Origin: an uncultured Collinsella sp.
Lineage (GTDB): Bacteria; Actinomycetota; Coriobacteriia; Coriobacteriales; Coriobacteriaceae
DNA length: 64,000 bases
Direction of reading: 5' to 3'
NCBI GenBank assembly: GCA_902475245.1
Contig: CABRYP010000001.1
Location: forward strand, 1 to 64,000
Shown here: piece by piece, positions 36,855 to 45,117 of the stretch
How positions within the stretch are numbered: position 1 is the stretch's first letter
Layout of the letters: the number at the start of each line of letters is the position of its first letter
Made by a program: the position numbers and the translations under genes
Notes under the pieces: generated by a model
Told to the model about the DNA's origin: nothing
Database searches by the model: none
Seen by the model: the letters and a program-made list of their open reading frames with translations, nothing else

Positions 36855-37838
36855 ATGTACGAGATCGACCTTAACCTCCCTAAGCAGATCGTCGCTGACG
36901 TCCTGTCCAACCACGAGATTCACAGCGTCGCCTTCGTCGGCTGCGGCGCTTCCATGTCCGACCTTTACCCCGCCAAGTACTTCCTGGCCAACAACACGGA
37001 CAAGCTGAACGTTCAGATCTTCACCGCTAACGAGTTCAACTACGACACGCCTTCCTGGGTCAACGAGCACACCTTCGTGATCACCTGCTCCCTCGGTGGC
37101 TCCACACCCGAGACCGTCGAGGCCAACAAGACCGCCAAGAAGCACAACTGCCCGGTCGTCTCCCTCACCAACAAGGCTGGCTCCGCTCTGACCGTCGACG
37201 CTGACTACGTCATCGTTCACGGCTTCCACGCCAACTTCGCTGCCAAGTGCGAGAAGCCCGGCTACGCCATCGCTCTTGCTGTCGAGATCCTTCAGCAGAC
37301 CGAGGGCTATGACCACTACGAGGACATGATCACCGGCCTCACCAACGTCTTCGAGCTCTGCGAGAACGCCGCTCAGCACTGCAAGAAGCTCGCCAAGAAG
37401 TTCGCCGAGGACTTCAAGGACGACAAGATGATCTACTTCATGGCTTCCGGTGCCTCCGAGAAGATGGCTTATTCTCACGCCGCCTTCCTGTTCACCGAGA
37501 TGCAGTGGATCGACGCCGCCGCCTACAACACCGGCGAGTACTTCCACGGCCCGTTCGAGGTTTCCACCGAGGGTAAGCCCTACGTCTTCTTCATGTCCGA
37601 TGGCGCCACCCGTCCGATGGACGCCCGCGCCCTCACCTTCCTTGAGCGCATGGGCGCCAAGGTCGCTCTGATCGACTCCAAGGACTACGGCCTGGCTGAC
37701 GCCGTGCCCGCGAGCGTCATCACCTACTTCAACCCGCTGCTGCACCTCGCCGTTATGCGTGAGTACGGCAACCAGATCGCCGAGGCCCGTCAGCACCCGC
37801 TGACCATGCGTCGCTACATGTGGAAGCTTTCCTACTAA
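36855..37838 (+). CDS. SIS-domain sugar-amine 6-phosphate deglycase (copy 2)
   Basis: A 327-residue two-SIS-domain protein with the active-site segment GEYFHGPFE (227-235) and the C-terminal RRYMWKLSY shared with copy 1. It sits in the same direction behind EIIAB-EIIC-EIID, so it is the best candidate to cleave the product that this PTS delivers. Salmonella gfr genes pair a mannose-type PTS with two such deglycases for fructoselysine and glucoselysine. The ATG at 36855 lies nine bases behind GAAAGGA; an ATG at 36846 is too close to it. Confidence 0.88.
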   Translation: MYEIDLNLPKQIVADVLSNHEIHSVAFVGCGASMSDLYPAKYFLANNTDKLNVQIFTANEFNYDTPSWVNEHTFVITCSLGGSTPETVEANKTAKKHNCPVVSLTNKAGSALTVDADYVIVHGFHANFAAKCEKPGYAIALAVEILQQTEGYDHYEDMITGLTNVFELCENAAQHCKKLAKKFAEDFKDDKMIYFMASGASEKMAYSHAAFLFTEMQWIDAAAYNTGEYFHGPFEVSTEGKPYVFFMSDGATRPMDARALTFLERMGAKVALIDSKDYGLADAVPASVITYFNPLLHLAVMREYGNQIAEARQHPLTMRRYMWKLSY

Positions 37839-37872
37839 TCACAAGTAAGTAGACCTTACGGGTTGATTGAGA

Positions 37873-37904
37873 GGGGATGGGGTTTGCGCCCCGTCCCCTT
37901 TTTT
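37873..37904 (+). terminator. Terminator of the PTS-deglycase operon
   Basis: Perfect 10-base stem GGGGATGGGG with CCCCGTCCCC (one G:T-free mismatch-tolerant pair) followed by TTTTTT. Confidence 0.85.
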
Positions 37905-37939
37905 GCTCTGGGGAGGGCGTGTTCGTCGCCCCATAAAAC

Positions 37940-37981
37940 CCCAGATAAAGCCTACCAAAAAACCTGTCCCTTTTTGGCAGG
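37940..37981. repeat. Dispersed hairpin repeat family B, copy 2 (reverse orientation)
   Basis: CCCAGATAAAG, CCTACCAAAA, AACCTGTCCC, TTTTTGGCAGG. The end of the repeat runs into the ribosome binding site region of the HAD gene. Confidence 0.75.
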
Positions 37982-37996
37982 TGGGAGGAGATGCGT

Positions 37997-38626
37997 ATGA
38001 TCAAGGCAGTGCTGTTTGACATGGACGGCGTGCTGGTCGATACCGAGTGGTTCTACAACCGTCGCCGCGTGTCGTTTATGGAAGAGAAGGGCTTCCACTT
38101 TGACGAGATCCCCGATCTTTCGGGGTCTAACGAGCCCGCCATTTGGAAGGCGCTGGTGCCCGACGATGTTGAGCTGCGCGAGCGCCTGCGCGTGGAGTAT
38201 AAGCAGGTCTACAGCCCGGACCACCCCGTTCCGTATGCCGAGCTGCTCAACGAGCAGACGGAGCCGGTGATACGCGAGCTGCACGAGCACGGCGTGAAGT
38301 GTGCCATCGCGAGCTCGTCCTATCGTGAGCTCATTGACGAGCTGGTGGAGATTGCCGGTATTGCCGACGTGCTGGACTACACCATCAGCGGTCACGAGTG
38401 CAGTGCGTTTAAGCCCGATCCCGAGATCTACCTGCGTGCCATGGAGGCGCTGGGGGTGGAGCCTGCCGAGTGTCTGGTTATCGAGGACTCGCCTTTGGGC
38501 ATCGAGGCCGGCAAGCGTTCCGGCGCCCGCGTCCTGGCACTGCGTCCGCACGAGGGCGTCAACCTGGACCAGTCTGCCGCCGACGTTGTCATCGACAACC
38601 TGACCGACATCCTACCTGCCATTTAG
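37997..38626 (+). CDS. HAD-superfamily phosphatase/phosphomutase
   Basis: A 209-residue HAD protein of the beta-phosphoglucomutase-like group: motif I DMDGVLVDT (residues 8-16), motif II SSS, motif III Lys in FKPDPE, and motif IV EDSPLGIEAG. It has a four-helix cap between motifs I and II. It may dephosphorylate a sugar phosphate made by the neighbouring pathway. The ATG at 37997 is favoured, since GGAGGAG ends seven bases before it; the ATG at 37991 is too close. The last codons and stop lie within a family B repeat. Confidence 0.85.
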   Translation: MIKAVLFDMDGVLVDTEWFYNRRRVSFMEEKGFHFDEIPDLSGSNEPAIWKALVPDDVELRERLRVEYKQVYSPDHPVPYAELLNEQTEPVIRELHEHGVKCAIASSSYRELIDELVEIAGIADVLDYTISGHECSAFKPDPEIYLRAMEALGVEPAECLVIEDSPLGIEAGKRSGARVLALRPHEGVNLDQSAADVVIDNLTDILPAI

Positions 38627-38664
38627 GGACAGGTTTATTTTGGCAGGTTTTATCTGGGCAAACG
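38615..38664. repeat. Dispersed hairpin repeat family B, copy 3 (full length)
   Basis: CCTGCCATTTAGGGACAGG, TTTATTTTGGCAGG, TTTTATCTGGGCAAACG. The ATTTAG part supplies the HAD stop codon, exactly as in the copy at 30506. Confidence 0.8.
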
Positions 38665-38671
38665 CCGAATT

Positions 38672-38708
38672 CGCCGTGAAGGGATCGCTCTCTTCACGGC
38701 GTTTTTCT
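38672..38708 (+). terminator. Terminator after the HAD gene
   Basis: CGCCGTGAAG pairs with CTTCACGGCG, followed by TTTTTCTTTT. Confidence 0.85.
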
Positions 38709-38832
38709 TTTGAGCGGCCTCACGGTCCTTCTGATGGTTGTCGAGAGAGGGTGAATTGAAGCGCCCCCGTACGCTCCATGCTACAATCGCGGGCACGCCC
38801 CACAACTATATCTGCCTTCGAAAGGAGCCTAC

Positions 38833-39840
38833 GTGGCGAACGCCATCGATCAGCTCACGGACCGAGTGCTCGTGCTCGGCCGCCTTACCATCGTCCGCCG
38901 TGCCATTACTGCCGTGGCGGTCGCCATTTCCGCCGTTCTCCAGACATTTCTGATCCAGGCGTTCATTCGGCCCGCCGACCTGCTTCCGAGCGGTCTTACC
39001 GGCGTCGCGGTCCTGCTCGATCGCGTTACCTCGCTCGGCGGCGTTCACATCGACATCTCGCTCGGCATGCTCGCGCTCAACATCCCCGTGGCGCTCCTAT
39101 GCTGGAGCGGCATCAGCAAGCGCTTCGTCATCTTTTCGATGATGCAGGTCATGCTCTCATCGCTGTTTCTCAACATCTTTCACTTTGCCCCGTTTTTGGG
39201 CGACAAGATTATGCTCATCATTTTTGGCGGCGTGGTCTCGGGTCTGGGCGCTGCCATCGCGCTTAAGTCCGGCGCATCAACCGGCGGCACCGACTTTATC
39301 GCGCTGTGGGTCTCCAACCACACGGGCAAGACCATCTGGGGCGTTATCTTTGGTTTCAACTGCTTTATCCTGGCAATCTTTGGCTTTATGTTTGGCTGGG
39401 ACAAGGCGGCGTGCTCCATCGTGTTCCAGTTTATTTCGACCAAGACCATCGACAGTTTCTATCGTCGATACGACCGCGTGACGTTGCAGATCACGACGCG
39501 CAAGGCAGACGAGGTCATGACCGCCTATGTTGACCATTTTCAGCACGGCATTAGCTGCGCCGAGGTCATCGGCGGATACAGCCGCGAAAAGATGTACCTG
39601 CTGCACGCCGTTGTCTCGACCTACGAGAGCCAGGACATCATCAAGCTGGTGTGCGACATTGATCCCGGCGCCGTGATCAACGTGTTCCACACGCTCGACT
39701 TTGTGGGCGGCTGGTGGGGCGGTCATGTCGACGAGCCCATGCCCACGGCCGTACCCGATCCCGACAAGCCCGCGCGCATGGCCAGCAGGCAGGCGCGCCT
39801 CAGCGAGCAGGACAGCCTGCAGCAGGACGACGGCAAGTAG
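38833..39840 (+). CDS. YitT-family membrane protein (DUF161/DUF2179)
   Basis: A 335-residue protein with about five or six membrane helices (DUF161 repeats, about 20-200) and a C-terminal cytoplasmic DUF2179 domain (about 210-300) of the kind found in proposed ion or metabolite sensors. The function is unknown across the family. The start is GTG at 38833, behind AAAGGAG. It ends in a polar Gln/Asp-rich tail. No link to the PTS pathway is evident beyond position. Confidence 0.85.
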   Translation: MANAIDQLTDRVLVLGRLTIVRRAITAVAVAISAVLQTFLIQAFIRPADLLPSGLTGVAVLLDRVTSLGGVHIDISLGMLALNIPVALLCWSGISKRFVIFSMMQVMLSSLFLNIFHFAPFLGDKIMLIIFGGVVSGLGAAIALKSGASTGGTDFIALWVSNHTGKTIWGVIFGFNCFILAIFGFMFGWDKAACSIVFQFISTKTIDSFYRRYDRVTLQITTRKADEVMTAYVDHFQHGISCAEVIGGYSREKMYLLHAVVSTYESQDIIKLVCDIDPGAVINVFHTLDFVGGWWGGHVDEPMPTAVPDPDKPARMASRQARLSEQDSLQQDDGK

Positions 39841-39917
39841 GGTATTGGCATTTTGCCGGCCCGGCGCAACCCTACCGCATGAGCCCCTCGAAAGCCCCAT
39901 TGCTTTCGAGGGACTTT

Positions 39918-39967
39918 CGTTTGCCCAGATAAAACCTACCAAAATGAAGCTGTCGCTTTTTGGTAGG
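39918..39967. repeat. Dispersed hairpin repeat family B, copy 4 (reverse orientation)
   Basis: CGTTTGCCCAGATAAAA, CCTACCAAAATG, AAGCTGTCGC, TTTTTGGTAGG. Here both arms carry the paired change CCTACC/GGTAGG instead of CCTGCC/GGCAGG, which preserves the stem. Confidence 0.8.
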
Positions 39968-40009
39968 TGGGGTGTATCGTTTTATCAATATGAGGTAATA
40001 TGAAACTAG

Positions 40010-40027
40010 ACGTTATATACGTATTAG
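40010..40027 (+). promoter_or_regulatory. Putative autoregulatory operator of GntR regulator 2
   Basis: ACGTTATATACGTATTAG, a near-palindrome with the same CGTTATA word as found before the EamA and PTS genes. It lies 33 bases before the start codon. Confidence 0.5.
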
Positions 40028-40059
40028 TTATTTCGATATTTCGATAAGAGTGATTAGAT

Positions 40060-40779
40060 ATGCCTGCACCCAAAAATGCACCGCTTTACCAGCAGATTTA
40101 TGACGAAATCAAAGATGCGATCGAGAAAGGTGTTTATGCACCCAAGGAGCGTATTCCGTCCGAGCTCGAGCTTGCCGAGCAGTACGACGTGAGCCGAATT
40201 ACGGTGCGTCGCGCCGTCGAGGAGTTGTGCTCCGATGGCTACCTGGTTAAGCAGCAGGGCCGCGGCACCTTTGTTTCCACACCGCACATCAATCGCCAGT
40301 TCCACGCCTCGACGCTGCAGACGTTTACCGCGCTGTGTGCCGGCAACGGCATGAAGGCCGGTGCGCACGTGGTCGATCGCCAGATCGTTCCGGCGCGCCA
40401 AAACGAGATGGAGTTCTTTGGTCTGCAGAAGGATGCGCTGCTACTGCATATCAAGCGCGTGCGTACGGCCGACGGCGAGCCCATCTTTGAGGAGAACATC
40501 TTTGTGCCGTTTGACGCCTACCGTGAGCTGTTGACGGCCGATCTTGAGGACAAGTCGATTTTTGCCGAGGTCGAGCGTGTTGGCGGAACCCCGATTGTCT
40601 CGGTTGGCTACCGCACGGTCGAGGCCGTTCGAGCTAACGCCGAGCAGGCGGCCGAGCTGGGCATTGCTCCGCACGATCCGCTGCTCAACCTGCGTGCCGG
40701 CTTTATCGGTCCCAATGGCGAGCCGGTCCTGATGGGTAAGCAGTACTACGTGGGATCGCGTTACGTCATGGTCATGTAG
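40060..40779 (+). CDS. GntR-family regulator with UTRA domain (regulator 2)
   Basis: A 239-residue regulator: winged helix at about 5-75 (PSELELAEQYDVSRITVRRA) and UTRA domain at about 95-235. The shared CGTTATA-type sites before this gene, the PTS operon and the EamA gene point to a common regulon under this protein. The likely effector is a phosphorylated sugar-amine. A weak ribosome binding site and AT-rich leader suggest low expression. Regulator 3 at 43138 is its closest relative in the window. Confidence 0.9.
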   Translation: MPAPKNAPLYQQIYDEIKDAIEKGVYAPKERIPSELELAEQYDVSRITVRRAVEELCSDGYLVKQQGRGTFVSTPHINRQFHASTLQTFTALCAGNGMKAGAHVVDRQIVPARQNEMEFFGLQKDALLLHIKRVRTADGEPIFEENIFVPFDAYRELLTADLEDKSIFAEVERVGGTPIVSVGYRTVEAVRANAEQAAELGIAPHDPLLNLRAGFIGPNGEPVLMGKQYYVGSRYVMVM

Positions 40780-40784
40780 CTCTA

Positions 40785-40945
40785 GTTGCGCGGTTTTCCA
40801 AACCGCGCAACGGCTCGACGCTGCAAGCCCGCCAGAGCGGCAATCTGCCTTTCAACTTCGGCGGCATGACCAGAAGGTCAATGCCGCCTCGTTTCAAGGC
40901 ACCTTGCTCGCTCTGGCGGGCTTTCGCTGACATTGCCAAAACATC
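40785..40945 (+). ncRNA. Structured RNA/hairpin element, copy B
   Basis: Parts as in copy A: hairpin GTTGCGCGGTTT/AAACCGCGCAAC (40785-40811), CGACGCTGC, and a perfect 13-base outer stem GCCCGCCAGAGCG/CGCTCTGGCGGGC followed by GC pairs across a bulged T. The inner stem is GGCGGCATGACC-AGAA-GGTCAATGCCGCC with a bulged A. It ends in GCTGACATTGCCAAAAC. Almost every stem base differs from copy A while pairing is kept. Confidence 0.6.
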
Positions 40946-40960
40946 GACTACCCGAAGAAT

Positions 40961-41053
40961 GAGCGTGGAAAATCTCCCGTTTTTGGCTTGGTGACGGGCT
41001 TAAAGTGGGAGATTATCCACGCTCATCAGGAAAGTGTCCAAAAATCCACGCTC
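40961..41053. repeat. Dispersed repeat family A, cluster 1
   Basis: An 18-base inverted repeat (GAGCGTGGAAAATCTCCC at 40961-40978, its near complement at 41007-41024) followed by one inverted unit (GTCCAAAAATCCACGCTC, 41036-41053). It lies upstream of recQ. Together with copy B of the RNA element it accounts for nearly all of the 373-base gap. Confidence 0.85.
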
Positions 41054-41152
41054 GTTCGCCTTGGATTGCATCGCCCGTGGCCGGCAGCCGCGCGGCACCG
41101 GTCCGCGTGGCGGCGTATAATCGGCGGCAGATGACTTGGACGTTAGGAAACC

Positions 41153-43135
41153 ATGACCGATAGCATGCAGCAGATGGCGCTCGACACGCTCGGCGCCTAT
41201 TTTGGCTACACCTCGTTTCGCCCGGGACAGGACCGCATGGTCGATGCGATCCTTGCCGGTCGCGATGCGTTGGGTGTTATGCCCACGGGCGCCGGCAAGT
41301 CCATTTGCTACCAGGTGCCCGCGCTCATGCTGCCCGGCATCACCTTTGTGGTGAGTCCGCTGCTGTCGCTTATGGAGGACCAGACCCGTGCGTTGCTCGC
41401 GGCGGGTGCGCGACCCAGCTATCTCAACTCCAGCCTTACCCCGGCCCAGCAAAACACCGTGCTCAAGCGGGCGCGCGAGGGTCGCTATCAGCTTATGTAC
41501 GTGGCGCCCGAGCGCTTGCTTGAGCCGCGTTTTTTGGCCTTTGCGCAGGAAGCTGCGGCCGAAGGCGGCATCGGCGTGCCGCTCGTGGCCATTGACGAGG
41601 CCCACTGCGTGAGCCAATGGGGCCAGGATTTCCGCCCCGCCTACCTGCAGATTCGCGAGTTCATCGATTCCCTGCCGCAGCGCCCTATCGTGGCAGCCTT
41701 TACCGCTACGGCGACCGAGCGTGTGCGCGCGGACATTCAGCAGATGCTCGGCCTGCAAAACCCCGCGACGGTGGTGACGGGCTTCGATCGCAAGAACCTC
41801 TACTTTGGCTGCGAGGAGATGGGCGACAAGGCCAAGGCCGCGTGGGTGCGCGACTATGTGATCGCGCATTCGGGCGAGAGCGGCATCGTGTATTGCTCGA
41901 CCCGCAAGACGGTCGATGCGCTGGCAGGCGAGCTTGCCGAGGCGCTGGGCCCCAGCGGCATTCGCGTTGGCCGCTACCATGCCGGCATGGGCAACGACGC
42001 CCGCCGCCAGAGCCAGCGTGCCTTTATCGACGACGACATTCAGGTGATGGTTGCCACCAACGCCTTTGGCATGGGCATCGACAAGCCCAACGTGCGCTAC
42101 GTGATCCACAACAACGTGCCCGAGAGCATCGAGGCCTACTACCAGGAGGCTGGCCGCGCCGGCCGCGATGGCGATCCGGCCAGCTGCCATTTGCTGTGGA
42201 ACGGCAACGATTTTCGTATGCGCCGCTTTCTGATCGACCGCGGCGATGCTGCCGACGAGGCGCTCGACGACGAGCAGCGCGCGTGGGCGCTCCAGAATCG
42301 ATATCGTCTGCTCAGCCAGATGGAGGGCTACTGCAATACCACCGGCTGTCTGCGCGAATATATGTTGCGCTACTTTGGCGACGAGGCCGCGGCCGAGCAT
42401 GCTGCCGCGGCTGGTGCGGGCGCCACCGCCACGGACGAGGCCGAGGGCTGCGGCAACTGCAGCAACTGCCTTACGCAGTTCGAGGTCGAGGACGTCACCG
42501 ATATGGCCCGCGCCGCTGTGCGCTATGTGGCCACGCGACCCATGCGCTTTGGCAAGTCGCTCATCGCCGACGTGCTCCACGGCGGCAACACCGAGCGCAT
42601 TCGCCAGATGCATCTGGACGAGGACCGCGGCTATGGTGAGCTGTCGAGCGAATCAGTCGGGCGCATCAAGGACATCATCGGCCAGCTGTGCGGCCGCGGT
42701 TATCTGGCTACCTCGCAGGGGCAGTACCCGGTCGTGGGGCTGGGCCCGCGTGCCGCCGAGGTCGAGGATGAGGCGTTTGCCTTTACCGTTAAGCGTCGTG
42801 CGTCCAAGCACAAGGCCTCGGCCCGTGCCCGCCGCGCGGTGGATCTGCTGCGTGAAGAGGCCGAGCTGGATCAGCGCCCGCGCGTGGGTGACGATGCCGA
42901 GCTGTTCGAGCGCCTGCGTGCCCTGCGCAAGGAGATTTCGACCGAGCTGGAGATGGCGCCGTACATGGTCTTCTCCGACAAGGCCCTGCGCGGTCTGTGC
43001 CGCCTACGCCCGCAGACGCGCGACAGGCTTATCCAGGTCAACGGCATCGGCGAGAAAAAGGCTGACGCCTTTGGCGAGCAGTTTATGGCGGCGATTGAAG
43101 AGTTTGAGTCCGAGCATGCACGGAATGGAGCATAA
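41153..43135 (+). CDS. recQ: ATP-dependent DNA helicase RecQ
   Basis: A 660-residue helicase. The core has motif I (PTGAGKS), the DEAH box (IDEAHC) and motif VI (QEAGRAGRDG). The RQC zinc site uses CNTTGCLR and CGNCSNC, although an Ala-rich insertion (about residues 410-430) separates the two halves. A C-terminal HRDC domain is recognisable at about 590-650. It unwinds recombination and replication intermediates. The stop is three bases before regulator 3, so the two are probably co-transcribed, which is an unusual pairing. Confidence 0.95.
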   Translation: MTDSMQQMALDTLGAYFGYTSFRPGQDRMVDAILAGRDALGVMPTGAGKSICYQVPALMLPGITFVVSPLLSLMEDQTRALLAAGARPSYLNSSLTPAQQNTVLKRAREGRYQLMYVAPERLLEPRFLAFAQEAAAEGGIGVPLVAIDEAHCVSQWGQDFRPAYLQIREFIDSLPQRPIVAAFTATATERVRADIQQMLGLQNPATVVTGFDRKNLYFGCEEMGDKAKAAWVRDYVIAHSGESGIVYCSTRKTVDALAGELAEALGPSGIRVGRYHAGMGNDARRQSQRAFIDDDIQVMVATNAFGMGIDKPNVRYVIHNNVPESIEAYYQEAGRAGRDGDPASCHLLWNGNDFRMRRFLIDRGDAADEALDDEQRAWALQNRYRLLSQMEGYCNTTGCLREYMLRYFGDEAAAEHAAAAGAGATATDEAEGCGNCSNCLTQFEVEDVTDMARAAVRYVATRPMRFGKSLIADVLHGGNTERIRQMHLDEDRGYGELSSESVGRIKDIIGQLCGRGYLATSQGQYPVVGLGPRAAEVEDEAFAFTVKRRASKHKASARARRAVDLLREEAELDQRPRVGDDAELFERLRALRKEISTELEMAPYMVFSDKALRGLCRLRPQTRDRLIQVNGIGEKKADAFGEQFMAAIEEFESEHARNGA

Positions 43136-43137
43136 CG

Positions 43138-43893
43138 ATGGCATCCGACAATAAAACCGAGCGCACTGAGGTGTCCGCCGTGCCGCTGTACCAGCAGGTA
43201 ATGGACGACCTAAAGGGCGAGATCGCGCGCGGCGTGTACGCATCCGGCTCGCGCATTCCTTCTGAGATGGAGCTCGCGAAGTCTTACGGCGTGGGACGCG
43301 TCACTGTGCGCCGCGCCATCGAGGAGCTGTCGCGCGCGGGGTATCTCAACCGCCAGCAGGGGAGGGGCACGTTTGTGTGCGCGCCCAAGCTCAAGCGCAA
43401 GATTGTCCAGAAGGGTGACGTTCAGAGCTTTTCCGAGGGTTGCGCTGCCAACGACATGGTGGCCGGAGCACGTCTGGTGTCGCGCACGGTGGTTGCGGCG
43501 ACGCGCGAGGACGCGGCGTTTTTTGGGGTGGAACCCGGTTGCGAGCTCATCGTGGTCGAGCGCGTGCGCACGGCAGACGGCGTGCCTGTCATGCTCGAGA
43601 ACAACGCCTTTGTGCTGGCCGACCATCCCTATCTGCAGACGCTTGCCGACAAGGACCTCACGGACAATTCCATCTTTGCGCTCGTTGCCGAGCATTCGGG
43701 CCGCGCGCCGCTCAAGTCCGACCCCTGTACGGTGGAGATTGCGCTTGCCGATGCTCAGGCGGCCTCGCTGCTGGAGGTGCCGGTCGGCGAGCCGCTCTTC
43801 TATATGGAGGCGTACTTTACCGACGAGGACGGGCAGCCCCTGCTGCTCGGACGCCAAAAGATTGTGGGCTCGCGCTACGTGTTCGACATCTAA
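43138..43893 (+). CDS. GntR-family regulator with UTRA domain (regulator 3)
   Basis: A 251-residue regulator with a GntR winged helix (about 15-85; PSEMELAKSYGVGRVTVRRA) and UTRA domain (about 105-250). The gene follows recQ by three bases and precedes the third deglycase gene, whose promoter region carries ATAGAACA repeats likely to be its operators. It is similar to regulator 2 and less so to regulator 1. It probably responds to the phosphorylated substrate of the downstream enzyme. Confidence 0.9.
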   Translation: MASDNKTERTEVSAVPLYQQVMDDLKGEIARGVYASGSRIPSEMELAKSYGVGRVTVRRAIEELSRAGYLNRQQGRGTFVCAPKLKRKIVQKGDVQSFSEGCAANDMVAGARLVSRTVVAATREDAAFFGVEPGCELIVVERVRTADGVPVMLENNAFVLADHPYLQTLADKDLTDNSIFALVAEHSGRAPLKSDPCTVEIALADAQAASLLEVPVGEPLFYMEAYFTDEDGQPLLLGRQKIVGSRYVFDI

Positions 43894-43902
43894 CGTCCAC
43901 AG

Positions 43903-43983
43903 ATAGAACAATATAGAACAAGTTTGGTGAAATGACTTCACGGGCGTCGTCATGCGTGCTATAAATAGGACAACATAGAACGA
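43903..43983 (+). promoter_or_regulatory. Putative GntR regulator 3 operators and promoter
   Basis: ATAGAACAATATAGAACAAG (43903-43922) and ATAGGACAACATAGAACGA (43965-43983) are both direct repeats of an ATAGAACA word at an 11-base step. A TATAAA box at about 43960 overlaps the second site. A close version of the word also lies before hicA at 50521. Confidence 0.55.
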
Positions 43984-44037
43984 CCACAGGTACGAGCTGT
44001 CATCGTTCAAAACTGCCACACAAGGAGGAACATCACC

Positions 44038-45006
44038 GTGAACGCACACGATCTGGTTCAGGAAATTATCGAGCGCAAGGGCAAGATTGAGAACGTCTTT
44101 TGGATCGCCTGCGGCGGTTCGATGATCGACCTGATGCCGGCCAACGAGCTGCTCAAGCGCGAGGCAACCACGTTTACCTCGACGGTCTACACGGCGCGCG
44201 AGTTTTGCCTGATGGCCCCCAAGAGCCTTGGCGAGAAGTCGCTCGTCATCGCCTGCAGCCATAGCGGCAATACGCAGGAGGTCGTCGACGGCTGCGAGAT
44301 GGCGCTGGCCGCCGGCGCCGAGGTCGTGGCCATGACCGACTGCGAGGGCTCAAAGATCGATAACGGTAAGTGGACTACCTGGGTCTATCCGTGGGGCGAA
44401 GGCGTGCCGCAGGCCGAGGTACCGCAGGGTATCGGCGCTCTGATCGCCGCCGAACTGCTCGACCAGCAGGAGGGTTACGAGGCGCTTGCCGACATGTACG
44501 CCGGCCTCAAGCAGATGGATGCCCTGCTGCCCGCTGCCCGCGAGAAGGTCAACGCCGAGCTGGGCGATCGCTTTGCCGAGCTCTGCCAGCAGCACGAGTT
44601 CTTCTATATCCTGGGTTCCGGCCCCAACTTTAGCCAGACCTACGCTATGGCCATCTGCTCGCTCATGGAGATGCAGTGGCAGCACTGCTGCTACATCCAC
44701 TCCGGCGAGTACTTCCACGGCCCGTTCGAAGCCACCGAGCCCGGCGTGTTCTACTTTGTACAGCTCGGATCGGGCGAGTGCCGCCCCATGGAGGAACGTG
44801 CACTTGCATTCCTCAACACGCACACCGATACGGTCATGGTGCTCGATGCGCTCGAGTACGGCGTGGGCGACGTGCCTGCCAGCGTGCGTTCGTACCTGGA
44901 ACCGATCTTCTTCTACAACATGAGCTGCGAGCTGCGTGCCGCTCGCGGCAAGGTATTCGACCACAGCCCCGAGGTTCGTCGCTACATGGGTATCGAGCAG
45001 TACTAA
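44038..45006 (+). CDS. SIS-domain sugar-amine 6-phosphate deglycase (copy 3)
   Basis: A 322-residue two-SIS-domain protein with GEYFHGPFE at 223-231, matching the active-site segment of copies 1 and 2, and a more divergent C-terminus (RRYMGIEQY). The SHSGNTQE phosphate-binding loop (74-81) is of the classical SIS type. GTG at 44038 is the start, behind AAGGAGGA. It has no PTS of its own here and probably uses the one at 34-37 kb or another elsewhere, with a different amine preference. Its own regulator lies directly upstream. Confidence 0.85.
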   Translation: MNAHDLVQEIIERKGKIENVFWIACGGSMIDLMPANELLKREATTFTSTVYTAREFCLMAPKSLGEKSLVIACSHSGNTQEVVDGCEMALAAGAEVVAMTDCEGSKIDNGKWTTWVYPWGEGVPQAEVPQGIGALIAAELLDQQEGYEALADMYAGLKQMDALLPAAREKVNAELGDRFAELCQQHEFFYILGSGPNFSQTYAMAICSLMEMQWQHCCYIHSGEYFHGPFEATEPGVFYFVQLGSGECRPMEERALAFLNTHTDTVMVLDALEYGVGDVPASVRSYLEPIFFYNMSCELRAARGKVFDHSPEVRRYMGIEQY

Positions 45007-45047
45007 TCGAGCGGTATTAAGTTACCGGGATAACAACTTCTCACGTC

Positions 45048-45072
45048 GGGGCCTACGCTAAGCGCAGGCCCC
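45048..45072 (+). terminator. Terminator of deglycase copy 3
   Basis: GGGGCCT and GC pair with GC and AGGCCCC, followed by GTTTGCGTT. Confidence 0.65.
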
Positions 45073-45117
45073 GTTTGCGTTGCGATGACCGGTTTTGTTT
45101 GTCGAAAAACGAAGTCA

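Noticed and set aside
37997..38626. HAD protein as beta-phosphoglucomutase
   Set aside because: The motifs fit the subgroup but there is no maltose or trehalose phosphorylase nearby, and phosphatase function is equally likely.
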